This document shows positions 1 through 7,358 of a DNA stretch of 42,990 nucleotides, piece after piece. Every line of letters starts with the position of its first letter. The stretch's first letter is position 1. The translations under genes and the position numbers were made by a program. The notes under the pieces are model-generated. The model did not search any database. It was not told where the DNA came from and saw only the letters and a program-made list of their open reading frames with translations. Location: contig JAZSNH010000049.1 in assembly GCA_045536305.1 (NCBI GenBank), positions 1 through 42,990 on the forward strand, read 5' to 3'. The DNA comes from JAISGQ01 sp045536305 (GTDB lineage Bacteria; Bacillota; Clostridia; Oscillospirales; Acutalibacteraceae).

Positions 1-1
1 T

Positions 2-68
2 AAATATCCTCCTTGTGTTCTTTCTGTGGTTGCCACACCACTCCTATCTTATCACAAGGAGGATATTT
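2..68. repeat. 16-bp perfect inverted repeat (possible mobile-element scar)
   Basis: The arm at 2-17 (AAATATCCTCCTTGTG) is the exact reverse complement of 53-68. The 35 bases between contain a further 5-bp stem (25-29 with 33-37). The arms include a GGAGG core, so a ribosome-site-like sequence faces both ways. No gene is visible here. It could be an element end, a large hairpin or an operator; its origin cannot be decided from this window. Confidence 0.5.
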
Positions 69-91
69 CTCTTTCTAAAGATTTCTTTACC

Positions 92-114
92 AACCCCCAG
101 TTTAACTGGGGGTT
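92..114. repeat. 11-bp perfect hairpin with one-base loop
   Basis: AACCCCCAGTT at 92-102 pairs with 104-114 across a single T. It is too tight to fold fully as RNA without opening the apex, but as a DNA palindrome it resembles the subterminal hairpins of IS200/IS605-type elements. No transposase reading frame is present nearby, so at most this is a remnant. Confidence 0.45.
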
Positions 115-141
115 TATGTTTTGCCTTTTCGGCACCCAATA

Positions 142-175
142 ACAAAAGCCTCCGATAATGCTCGGAGGCTTTTGT
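142..175 (-). terminator. Rho-independent terminator of the DUF4190-like gene
   Basis: A 14-bp perfect stem (142-155 with 162-175) has a 6-base loop. It lies 13 bases past the stop codon at 189-191 and reads into CTTTTGTTATT on the minus strand. It is A/T-rich at both bases and could also stop plus-strand transcripts. Confidence 0.85.
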
Positions 176-188
176 GAAAACAGAATTA

Positions 189-650
189 TCAGTCGATATA
201 ATCCCAATTGGTTGCGGTATAGTAATAGTCATAGTCATATATGCTGTCATATCCCATTTCCTCAATGCATGCAACACCTACTGAAAGAGTAAGGATCGCA
301 CTGAGCACAGTTCCGATGATGCCGCAGATAAGACCTGCCTTGTTCATGCCATTGCCGGCTTTTTTACGAGCGATAGCTGCAGTTATTATTGCAGCTATAC
401 CGCAGCCAAGGCCGATAAACGGAATATAGCAGAAAACGATAGCACAGATTCCGCAAACAAGCGAAATGATGGAAAGTGCGGGGTTAGGCCTTGCGACCTT
501 TCCTGTAGGCTGGGTGTAAACAGGCTGCTGAGCGTAAACAGGCTGCTGAATATACTGGGGCTGCGGCTGATATACCACAGGCTCTGTGTTGGCGGAAGGA
601 ACAGCAACGGTAGTTTCTGTCGATTGGTTTGGATATTGGTTATTGTTCAT
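189..650 (-). CDS. DUF4190-like small membrane protein with Pro/Gln/Tyr-rich N-terminus
   Basis: A 153-residue protein of unknown function. Residues 1-50 are a disordered tail rich in Gln, Pro, Tyr and Val with repeated QPVYAQQPVY-type units. Two hydrophobic segments follow (about 55-85 and 95-125), separated by a basic, Gly-rich turn (ARKKAGNG), and the C-terminus is acidic and Tyr-rich. This is the DUF4190-type layout, a membrane domain of no known activity. The ATG at 650 was chosen over an in-frame ATG at 668 because AAAGGA lies 9 bases upstream of it. It has its own promoter and terminator, so it appears monocistronic. Three similar proteins occur elsewhere in the window. Confidence 0.75.
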   Translation of the reverse strand: MNNNQYPNQSTETTVAVPSANTEPVVYQPQPQYIQQPVYAQQPVYTQPTGKVARPNPALSIISLVCGICAIVFCYIPFIGLGCGIAAIITAAIARKKAGNGMNKAGLICGIIGTVLSAILTLSVGVACIEEMGYDSIYDYDYYYTATNWDYID

Positions 651-718
651 AATAGATTTTCCTTTCATTATTGTATAAATCTGATGAAATATGCCGAAAT
701 TTCTTGCTTCTTACATAT

Positions 719-747
719 ATGATATCACATATTACCTTTAAATGCAA
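719..747 (-). promoter_or_regulatory. Sigma-A-type promoter for the DUF4190-like gene
   Basis: On the minus strand TTGCAT (747-742) and TATCAT (724-719) are separated by 17 bases. A TGATATCA palindrome overlaps the -10 box. It would drive the gene starting at 650. Confidence 0.6.
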
Positions 748-871
748 GAAATTGTGATGAAACAGTGAAAAACCTTTGAGCACAAGCTGTGAAGCCTCCT
801 CTGTCATCTGATGTTCTCATCTTAATGAAAAGTTAATCACAGAAAATCAAGAGATAATTTTTTCATATTTA

Positions 872-911
872 AACGACCGTGAGTATTTAAAGGTAAATAC
901 CCACGTTCGTT
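872..911 (-). terminator. Terminator-like hairpin after pnp
   Basis: An 18-bp stem with two mismatches (872-889 with 894-911) and a 4-base loop begins 13 bases beyond the pnp stop. The U tract on the minus strand is weak (CGUUUAAAU), so it may work partly as a 3' end stabiliser. Confidence 0.7.
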
Positions 912-924
912 TTTGTTCTATTTA

Positions 925-3123
925 TTACTGATCGTTATTTCTTCTGGGAGGTCTGCGATCATTGCGGTTATTGTTATCGCGGCGCTCGGTACGGGGACGG
1001 TCGGAAACGGTGTTTTCGGGAACCTTGCCCTCGATCTCGATAAGAGCATCGCGGCGGGAAAGGTTTAGTCTGCCCTTGTCGTCGATCTCAAGAACCTTGA
1101 CAATGACCTCATCACCGACATTGACCGCATCGGTGACCTTCTCGGTGCGCTTTACATCGAGACGGCTGATGTGGACAAGGCCTTCCTTGCCGGGAGCTAT
1201 CTCAACAAATGCGCCGAAGTCCATAATTCTTGTTACAACACCCTTATAGAAGGAACCGGGCTCGGGATCGTGAGCGATGGTCTCGACTATCTGGAGTGCG
1301 CGGCGGCAGTTTTCGATATCTACACCGCAGATAAATACCTTGCCGTCGTCCTCGATGTCAACCTTGACATCACACTCGGCAGCGATCTTCTGAATGACCT
1401 TTCCGCCTGAGCCGATGACTTCTCTGATCTTGTCAACGGGAACGGTGGTGGAGAGCATCTTGGGAGCATACTTGGAAAGCTCTGCTCTGGGTTCGGGGAT
1501 AGCCTTGAGCATGATTTCATCGAGGATATAGTTACGTGCAACATGAGTCTTTTCGATAGCTTCCTTGACGATCTCGGGGGTAAGTCCATCGATCTTGAGG
1601 TCCATCTGGATAGCAGTGATGCCGTCGTGTGTACCTGCTACCTTAAAGTCCATATCGCCAAAGAAGTCCTCAAGACCCTGAATGTCTACCATAGTCATCC
1701 AGCGGTCACCCTCTGTGATAAGACCACAGGAGATACCTGCAACGGGAGCTTTGATAGGAACACCTGCGTCCATAAGAGCAAGGGTGGAGCCGCAGACGGA
1801 TCCCTGAGAGGTAGAGCCGTTGGAGGAAACGACCTCGGAAACGAGGCGCAGTGCATAGGGGAACTCGGTCTCAGAGGGGATAACAGGGAGAAGTGCTCTC
1901 TCTGCGAGTGCACCGTGACCGATCTCACGGCGTCCGGGGCCTCTGGAAGGCTTGGTCTCACCTACGGAGTAGGAGGGGAAGTTATAATGATGCATATATC
2001 TCTTAAATTCCTCATCATCGATGCCGTCAAGGAGCTGACGGTCGCTGACAGGTCCGAGAGTACAGATGGTAAGAACCTGAGTCTGGCCTCTGGTAAAAAG
2101 TCCTGAACCGTGAACTCTGGGAAGGATACCAACCTCAGAAGCAAGAGGACGAATGTCGTTCATGCCTCTGCCGTCGACACGCTTCTGCTCATCGAGCAGC
2201 CAGCGACGTACAACAAACTTCTGGGTCTTATAGAGGCACTCCTCGATCTTAGCCTCGGATTCGGGATATATCTCGTCAAACTTTGCGTGTACAGCCTCAT
2301 AGATAGGCTTGAGGTTTGCATCTCTTACTGTCTTGTCATCAGTGTCGAGTGCGACTTTGATGTCCTCGATAGCAAACTCCTTGATGGCCTCGAACATATC
2401 ATGATCGGGCTCATTGGAAGGATAGGAGAACTTCTCCTTACCGATCTCTGCCTGAATGCCTTTGATAAACTCTATAACAGCCTGATTAGCCTCATGACCT
2501 GCCATGATACCGTTGTACATAACATCATCGGGGATGCAGTCTGCGCCTGCCTCGATCATAGCGATCTTCTTATCGGTAGATGCAACGGTGACGCTCATAC
2601 GGTTGTTTTTCTTCTGCTCCGCATTGGGATTTATAACGATCTCACCGTCAACATAACCCACAGAAACAGCAGAGATAGGACCGTTCCAGGGGATATCGGA
2701 AATGGAGATCGCAATGGAGGTTCCGATCATTGCGGTTATCTCGGGAGAGCAGTCGGGATCAACTGCCATAACGGTTGCAACGATCGCAACGTCATTTCTC
2801 ATGTCCTTCGGGAAAAGAGGACGAACAGGACGGTCGATAACACGGGAGGCAAGTATTGCCTTATCGGAGGGTCTGCCCTCTCTCTTGAGGAAGGAGCCGG
2901 GAATCTTGCCTACGGCGTAGAGCTTCTCCTCAAAATCAACGGAAAGAGGGAAGAAATCGATGCCGTCACGGGGCTTTGCAGATGCGGTGACTGCAACGTG
3001 TACGCAGGTCTCGCCGTAGCGTACGAGGCAGGAGCCGTTTGCAAGCTGAGCCATTTTGCCGGTCTCAACTACAAGAGGTCTGCCTGCGAGGGTCGTTTCA
3101 AATACCTTGAAATTCTCAAACAT
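925..3123 (-). CDS. pnp: Polyribonucleotide nucleotidyltransferase (PNPase)
   Basis: A 3'-5' phosphorolytic exoribonuclease that degrades RNA to nucleoside diphosphates in the cytoplasm. At 732 residues it has the full bacterial layout: two RNase PH domains (about 10-230 and 320-545) with a helical linker, a KH domain around residue 565-620 (IGSGGKVIQKI), an S1 domain around 625-695 (FYKGVVTRIMDFGAFVEI), and a disordered Arg/Asn/Asp tail. The FTRGQTQ and ETKPSRGPGRREIGHG motifs of the second PH domain are present. The ATG has GAAAGGA 9 bases upstream. It lies just after rpsO on the same strand, the classic rpsO-pnp order, with a large hairpin between that probably processes or attenuates the joint transcript. 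Confidence 0.97.
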   Translation of the reverse strand: MFENFKVFETTLAGRPLVVETGKMAQLANGSCLVRYGETCVHVAVTASAKPRDGIDFFPLSVDFEEKLYAVGKIPGSFLKREGRPSDKAILASRVIDRPVRPLFPKDMRNDVAIVATVMAVDPDCSPEITAMIGTSIAISISDIPWNGPISAVSVGYVDGEIVINPNAEQKKNNRMSVTVASTDKKIAMIEAGADCIPDDVMYNGIMAGHEANQAVIEFIKGIQAEIGKEKFSYPSNEPDHDMFEAIKEFAIEDIKVALDTDDKTVRDANLKPIYEAVHAKFDEIYPESEAKIEECLYKTQKFVVRRWLLDEQKRVDGRGMNDIRPLASEVGILPRVHGSGLFTRGQTQVLTICTLGPVSDRQLLDGIDDEEFKRYMHHYNFPSYSVGETKPSRGPGRREIGHGALAERALLPVIPSETEFPYALRLVSEVVSSNGSTSQGSVCGSTLALMDAGVPIKAPVAGISCGLITEGDRWMTMVDIQGLEDFFGDMDFKVAGTHDGITAIQMDLKIDGLTPEIVKEAIEKTHVARNYILDEIMLKAIPEPRAELSKYAPKMLSTTVPVDKIREVIGSGGKVIQKIAAECDVKVDIEDDGKVFICGVDIENCRRALQIVETIAHDPEPGSFYKGVVTRIMDFGAFVEIAPGKEGLVHISRLDVKRTEKVTDAVNVGDEVIVKVLEIDDKGRLNLSRRDALIEIEGKVPENTVSDRPRTERRDNNNRNDRRPPRRNNDQ

Positions 3124-3286
3124 TTTTTGCTGTCCTTTCTGAATTTAAATTCTTTGGCAGCCGGCATAGCAATAAAACCGTATTTCCACGCGATGTTCGC
3201 ATGCGTGAAACCACCGTTTTACCGCTAAGCCTCTGCCCTTTTCTGCCTGATTCGCAATGCACGCAATGCGTGCTGCTGACCGCTTA

Positions 3287-3344
3287 AATAACGGCAAACG
3301 GGCAAGCATGCATACAGCACGCTTGCCCTGATTACGCCGTTATT
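3287..3344 (-). promoter_or_regulatory. rpsO-pnp intergenic hairpin
   Basis: Nested perfect stems: AATAACGGC (3287-3295) with 3336-3344, and GGGCAAGC (3300-3307) with 3321-3328. The outer stem includes the rpsO stop codon. There is no clear U tract after it, so it looks more like an RNA-processing or attenuation structure than a full terminator. A 15-bp palindrome (3259-3273, GCACGCA/TGCGTGC) lies just downstream in the pnp leader. Hairpins at this junction are cleaved by RNase III in E. coli; that role here is inference. Confidence 0.6.
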
Positions 3345-3606
3345 ACTTACGGATGCCGAGCTGTGCGATGATTGCACGGTAACGCTCGATGTCGATCTTG
3401 GTAAGATAGTTGAGAAGATTTCTTCTCTGACCGATCATCTTAAACAGACCGCGGCGGCTGTGATGGTCGTTCTTGTGCTCCTTGAGGTGCTCAGTCAGGT
3501 CGCTGATTCTCTTGGTGAGAACTGCGATTTGAACCTCGGGTGAACCTGTGTCGCCCTCATGGCGTGCGTACTGCTGCATTATAGCGGTCTTTTCTTCTCT
3601 GGTCAT
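3343..3606 (-). CDS. rpsO: 30S ribosomal protein S15
   Basis: An 87-residue protein, the usual S15 length. It binds the central domain of 16S rRNA early in 30S assembly. The conserved GDTGSPEVQIA, HKNDHHSRRGL and RRNLLNYL segments are all present. The start was placed at ATG 3606 rather than four codons upstream because GAGGTGG lies 8 bases before it. It has a strong promoter (3741-3713) and a leader of about 100 bases that folds into a long stem, which could be the site of S15 autoregulation. It is followed by pnp. Confidence 0.97.
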   Translation of the reverse strand: MTREEKTAIMQQYARHEGDTGSPEVQIAVLTKRISDLTEHLKEHKNDHHSRRGLFKMIGQRRNLLNYLTKIDIERYRAIIAQLGIRK

Positions 3607-3641
3607 GGTTATTACCACCTCTTTTAATACTCCCGTAAAAA

Positions 3642-3696
3642 TCGCAGATAAGGGTATCGGTGTTCCTTAATAAAAGGCATACGCCCATATCCGCGA
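3642..3696 (-). ncRNA. Structured rpsO leader, possible S15 autoregulatory element
   Basis: In the minus-strand leader, TCGCGGATA (3696-3688) pairs with TATCTGCGA (3650-3642) through 9 pairs, one a G-U. Inside, a U-U mismatch is followed by GGG/CCC, a 2-base bulge, UAU/AUA and an apical CCTT/AAGG hairpin. S15 represses its own mRNA through varied leader structures in several bacteria; assigning that function here is inference from position and fold. Confidence 0.4.
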
Positions 3697-3712
3697 CATT
3701 CGGTGCTTTGGC

Positions 3713-3741
3713 ATTGTAACACAAGTAGCATAAAACGTCAA
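3713..3741 (-). promoter_or_regulatory. Sigma-A-type promoter for rpsO-pnp
   Basis: TTGACG (3741-3736) and TACAAT (3718-3713) on the minus strand are separated by exactly 17 bases, close to consensus. Transcription would begin near 3706, giving a leader of about 100 bases. Confidence 0.85.
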
Positions 3742-3817
3742 GCATTATTATGTTGCGCAGTAAAGTTTTTTATATACATATCTGCTCCTGCGATGCACTC
3801 TTAAATCTTTCTTATTT

Positions 3818-3841
3818 GTTTACAATTAAACAATTGTAAAC
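3818..3841. promoter_or_regulatory. 10-bp inverted repeat overlapping the pepT -35 box, candidate operator
   Basis: GTTTACAATT (3818-3827) is perfectly repeated in inverse at 3832-3841 with AAAC between. It covers the TTGTAA -35 element of pepT, so a bound dimeric repressor would block the promoter. The TACA/TGTA core resembles BlaI/MecI-type or GntR-type operators, but no regulator gene is nearby. Confidence 0.5.
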
Positions 3842-3862
3842 TCACACCAAAAATGTTATGAT
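3834..3862 (+). promoter_or_regulatory. Sigma-A-type promoter for pepT
   Basis: TTGTAA (3834-3839) and TATGAT (3857-3862) are 17 bases apart. The predicted start near 3869 lies downstream of the in-frame ATG at 3858, so that codon cannot start translation from this promoter. Confidence 0.75.
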
Positions 3863-3893
3863 ATTGTGTACATCTTTAAAGGAAGTGTTTCAC

Positions 3894-5108
3894 TTGAACG
3901 CAGTCGAAAGATTTTTAAAATATGCAGCCTATAACACCGTCTCCAATCCGAAAAGCGATACCAGACCCAGCACAGGACTTCAGTTCATTCTGCTGCGTGA
4001 GCTGTGCAGTGAGCTTATCGCCATCGGCGCCGAGAATGTGCGTATGGGCAAAGAGAGCAATGTATATGCCGAGATACCTTCCTCGGCAGGCTGTGAAAAT
4101 GAGCCTGTTATCGGTCTTATTGCCCATGTTGACACTTCTCCCGCCATATCCGGCGAAAATGTCAGGCCTTGCATTATCAAAAATTACGACGGCAAAAGGA
4201 TAGCTCTCGGACAGAGCGGTTATGTCATGGATCCAAAGGAGTTCCCCTCCCTCTCGGATTATGTGGGGCAGGATCTTATCGTGACCGACGGAACCACTCT
4301 TTTAGGTGCCGACGACAAGGCAGGCATTGCAGAGATAATGGCCGCTGCCGAAATACTGCTCAGCGATGATACTATCCCTCACGGAAAAATTGTTATCGCT
4401 TTTACGCCCGACGAAGAAATCGGTTCGGGTGCCGATGGCTTTGATATTGAAGGCTTTGGTGCCGATTTTGCCTATACCATCGACGGCGGCAAGCTCGGAG
4501 AGCTTGAAACGGAATGCTTCAATGCAGCCGCGGCCGATATCAACATCAAAGGCTTTTCCATTCATCCGGGTGAGGCAAAAAACAAGATGATTAACGCCGC
4601 ACGCATAGCGGCGGAGTTCGTTTCTCTTATCCCTCTTTCCGACACCCCCGAACACACAGAGGGCTATGAAGGCTTCTTCCACCTCTGCGAAATAAGCGGC
4701 AGCGAGGAATCGGCGCATCTTGAATATATAATACGCGACTTCGATGCCGATAATCTTTCTCAGCGCAAGGAGCTTATGCTCAGCACGGCAGGAATGCTGA
4801 ATGTACGTTACGGCGAGGGAACTGTTGATATCAAAATCACCGACAGCTACCGCAACATGTACGAAAAGGTAAGTTTGCACCCCGAAATTATTGACCGCGC
4901 AAAGGCGGCATTTACGGAAAACGGCGTTGAGGTAATCATGACCCCCATTCGCGGCGGCACAGACGGCGCGAGGCTTTCCTGGGAAGGTCTTCCCTGCCCG
5001 AACCTTTCTGCCGGAGGTCATAATTTCCACGGACGATTCGAATATATTCCCGTGCAGTCACTTGAAAAAATGACGGATGTCATAATTTCTCTTGTACGTG
5101 TCGGCTAA
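3894..5108 (+). CDS. pepT: Peptidase T (tripeptide aminopeptidase, M20B)
   Basis: A 404-residue zinc aminopeptidase that removes the N-terminal residue of tripeptides in the cytoplasm. Metal-site motifs are clear: HVDTSPA, GADDKAG, the catalytic DEEIGSGADGFD, the TIDGG segment, HPGEAKNKM, and the C-terminal GGTDGARLSWEG and PNLSAGGHNFHGRFE. The start is TTG at 3894: AAAGGAAG sits 6 bases upstream, and the only upstream ATG (3858) overlaps the -10 box. An operator-like inverted repeat covers the -35 element. The gap of 54 bases to the next gene has no convincing terminator, so cotranscription with the transpeptidase genes is possible. Confidence 0.93.
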   Translation: MNAVERFLKYAAYNTVSNPKSDTRPSTGLQFILLRELCSELIAIGAENVRMGKESNVYAEIPSSAGCENEPVIGLIAHVDTSPAISGENVRPCIIKNYDGKRIALGQSGYVMDPKEFPSLSDYVGQDLIVTDGTTLLGADDKAGIAEIMAAAEILLSDDTIPHGKIVIAFTPDEEIGSGADGFDIEGFGADFAYTIDGGKLGELETECFNAAAADINIKGFSIHPGEAKNKMINAARIAAEFVSLIPLSDTPEHTEGYEGFFHLCEISGSEESAHLEYIIRDFDADNLSQRKELMLSTAGMLNVRYGEGTVDIKITDSYRNMYEKVSLHPEIIDRAKAAFTENGVEVIMTPIRGGTDGARLSWEGLPCPNLSAGGHNFHGRFEYIPVQSLEKMTDVIISLVRVG

Positions 5109-5162
5109 TCGGCCGGTAATGCATACCGCATAAAATTTGTTTTGCAGAAACGAGAGGTAAAA

Positions 5163-6203
5163 ATGAAAAATAAAATTTTAAGCTTTATTTACATTGCAGC
5201 GATCATGCTTATCACCCTTTCTTTGTCGGGCTGCAGCAGCTCCTGCGTCGAAGATATCGAAAATGAAATTTTTTCCGATGTTTCTGTTTCGGATACCATT
5301 ATCGGATCAACTACAACATCTGATACAACAACCTCGGCTTCTTCCGAAACCTCCGAGTCTACAAAGAAAACAACTAAAAAAACTACAAAGAAGACAACCA
5401 AGAAAACCACGAAGAAAACTACTACCACAAAGAAAACCACCGCCTCTACCACTACTGCTGCCACTTCATCAACGACCGCGTCAAAAGGCAAAAACGCGCC
5501 CGGTGTATATAAGCCGAATTATGAGCAGAAATATTACATAGTCGTTCATACCGGCAGTCAGTCTGTCTGTGTTTACGGCAAGGATTCCGACGGTTATTAC
5601 AACAAGCTTATAAAAAGCTTTACCTGCTCAACCGGAATAAACGGAAGCACTCCAACAAACAAGCAGTTTGAGATATGGCGAAAGTTCCGCTGGCGCGCAC
5701 TTGTCGGCAATGTTTACGGACAATACAACAGCAGTCTTTCCACAAAATATCTTTTCCACTCTGTACCATATCTCAAAAAGAGCGTCAACGCGCTTGACGA
5801 TAAGGAATACGACAAGCTCGGTTCTCCCGCATCCCACGGCTGCATACGTTTATGCGTTCGCGATGCAAAATGGATATATGATAATTGTGCAATAGGCACT
5901 CAGGTTTATATAACCGCCACCTCCGGTCCTGCGGGAGCAAGCGTTCCGCGCAGAAGCACCGATCCTCTTTACAAAGGATGGGATCCTTCCGACAAATGGG
6001 CCAAAAACAATCCGTATTTTATTTCACCGCCAACCACAACTACCACCACTACTACAACTACCACCACTACTACAACTACCGAAGCAACCACTACTGCAGC
6101 CACGACAGCTGCCGAGACAACAACCACTACAGCAGCGACAGAAAAAACTGCCGAAGCGACTTCGGCAGCCAGTACAGAGTCTTCCGATACAGCCGAATCT
6201 TAA
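5163..6203 (+). CDS. L,D-transpeptidase (YkuD) lipoprotein with TTKK and poly-Thr tracts
   Basis: A 346-residue wall enzyme expected to form 3-3 peptidoglycan cross-links or attach proteins. It has a type II signal peptide ending LSLSGC, a Ser/Thr-rich spacer, a TTKK repeat at about residues 67-90, a YkuD domain at about 115-245, and a tail of Trp/Pro-containing linker plus about 15 consecutive Thr and further Thr/Ala repeats. The catalytic SHGCIR motif is intact, with the upstream His in LFHSVPY. The ATG at 5163 follows GAGAGG; an in-frame ATG seven codons earlier lacks a site. The next gene encodes a paralogue 36 bases away. The cationic TTKK tract may bind anionic wall polymers; that is inference. 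Confidence 0.9.
   Translation: MKNKILSFIYIAAIMLITLSLSGCSSSCVEDIENEIFSDVSVSDTIIGSTTTSDTTTSASSETSESTKKTTKKTTKKTTKKTTKKTTTTKKTTASTTTAATSSTTASKGKNAPGVYKPNYEQKYYIVVHTGSQSVCVYGKDSDGYYNKLIKSFTCSTGINGSTPTNKQFEIWRKFRWRALVGNVYGQYNSSLSTKYLFHSVPYLKKSVNALDDKEYDKLGSPASHGCIRLCVRDAKWIYDNCAIGTQVYITATSGPAGASVPRRSTDPLYKGWDPSDKWAKNNPYFISPPTTTTTTTTTTTTTTTTEATTTAATTAAETTTTTAATEKTAEATSAASTESSDTAES
5361..5426 (+). repeat. 12-base coding repeat (Thr-Thr-Lys-Lys)
   Basis: About five in-frame units encode alternating Thr-Thr and Lys-Lys pairs in the first transpeptidase. The codons vary between units (ACA/ACT/ACC/ACG and AAG/AAA), so the repeat is conserved at protein rather than DNA level and is less prone to slippage. 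Confidence 0.8.
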
Positions 6204-6239
6204 AGCTGCTGCAACATCTGACCTTAAGGAGGGCAATTT

Positions 6240-7343
6240 GTGGGTAACTACGCAAAGGAATATAACAAAAAAATACAATCTCAGGCCCGAGCTGCCAGAG
6301 TTACTCTGCTCACAATTGCAACTATTCTGTTTTTCGGATTATCCACATGGCTGAGCATATCTCTTAACAACGGCACACTTTTAAAGGAGTTCGAGCCTTC
6401 ACACGAGACCTTTACTCCAAGCTCTTCCAATGAGCAGATTATCACTCCGCCGACCTCTGCAATTTTTGAGGATTACGCCACCGAAAGTGATATTCCCCTT
6501 GATATGATGGATGAAGAGCCTCCTGTCGTCACTCTGACCGATGCCGAAAAAGAAAATCTTCCCTCTGTGCTTCCTTCCCTCGTCGATGTGATAATCGAGC
6601 CGAATTACGAATCGAAATACTATATAGTCGTCTATGTGGGAAGCCAATGCGTCGTTGTATACGGAAAAAATGATGAGGGACAATACGCTGTTGAGGAAAA
6701 GCTGTTTGTATGCTCGACCGGCACAGAGAAAAATCCGACCGATCCGGGATTATATTCTATTTTCAAAAAGCAATACTGGGGCATGCTGATGGGTTCTCCC
6801 GAGGACGGCATAGAAAATTATTGGGGGCAATATTGCTCCTCCATCGGAAACGGATATCTTTTCCACTCTGTTCCGTATCGTGCAAAAAGCGGCGATATGA
6901 TGACCATGAGCATGTACCGCAATCTCGGCAATCGTGCCTCTCACGGCTGTATAAGAATGACCACTGCCGACTGCAAATGGATATTTGATAATTGTCCGTA
7001 CGGAACACAGGTATATGTCACCGAGAAAGAAGGCCCCACCGCACCGAATCCTCCGCCTTTAAATTACACGGGAAAATACTGGGGATACGATCCTACCGAT
7101 AAATGGACTGCTGATAATCCGTATTACGGCGGTATAGGCAACACTACCACAGACCCCAACGCAACCACAACTACCGCTTCTACCGAAAGCACGACCGAAA
7201 GCACATCAGCCACTACCGCCTCTGCAACTACTGCCACGACCACTACGACTGCATCGGTTTCTACCACGATGACCACTGCAGCCACTACCACGACCACTAC
7301 CACAGCCGCTTCGAGCGAATCCGAAAGCTCCGGCGGCGAGTAA
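6240..7343 (+). CDS. Membrane-anchored L,D-transpeptidase (YkuD) with Thr/Ser-rich tail
   Basis: A 367-residue paralogue of the preceding enzyme. Instead of a lipobox it has a basic N-terminus and one hydrophobic helix (about residues 18-40), so it should be anchored by a signal anchor. An acidic, Pro-containing linker leads to the YkuD domain (about 120-260), which ends in the catalytic SHGCIRM; the conserved His is in LFHSVPY. The tail is a Gly/Asn stretch, then long Thr/Ala/Ser repeats ending in Ser/Glu. Translation starts at GTG 6240 with AAGGAGGG 6 bases upstream. The spacing of 36 bases to the upstream gene and 15 to plsC suggests one operon. Confidence 0.9.
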   Translation: MGNYAKEYNKKIQSQARAARVTLLTIATILFFGLSTWLSISLNNGTLLKEFEPSHETFTPSSSNEQIITPPTSAIFEDYATESDIPLDMMDEEPPVVTLTDAEKENLPSVLPSLVDVIIEPNYESKYYIVVYVGSQCVVVYGKNDEGQYAVEEKLFVCSTGTEKNPTDPGLYSIFKKQYWGMLMGSPEDGIENYWGQYCSSIGNGYLFHSVPYRAKSGDMMTMSMYRNLGNRASHGCIRMTTADCKWIFDNCPYGTQVYVTEKEGPTAPNPPPLNYTGKYWGYDPTDKWTADNPYYGGIGNTTTDPNATTTTASTESTTESTSATTASATTATTTTTASVSTTMTTAATTTTTTTAASSESESSGGE

Positions 7344-7358
7344 ACCGAGGGATAATAA

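Noticed and set aside
2110..3228. 372-codon open frame on the plus strand antisense to pnp
   Set aside because: It lies opposite a highly conserved gene, lacks a ribosome site and resembles no family. Codon bias of pnp keeps the opposite frame open.
4302..5030. 242-codon open frame antisense to pepT
   Set aside because: pepT carries all metal-site motifs in the forward frame; the antisense product has no recognisable domain.
5109..5135. Terminator between pepT and the first transpeptidase
   Set aside because: The CGGTA/TACCG stem is only five pairs and has no T run; read-through is likely.
6034..6200. Repeated ACTACC/ACAACT tracts that look like a tandem or CRISPR-like array
   Set aside because: The tracts are in frame with the transpeptidase and encode Thr; there are no spacers of constant length.
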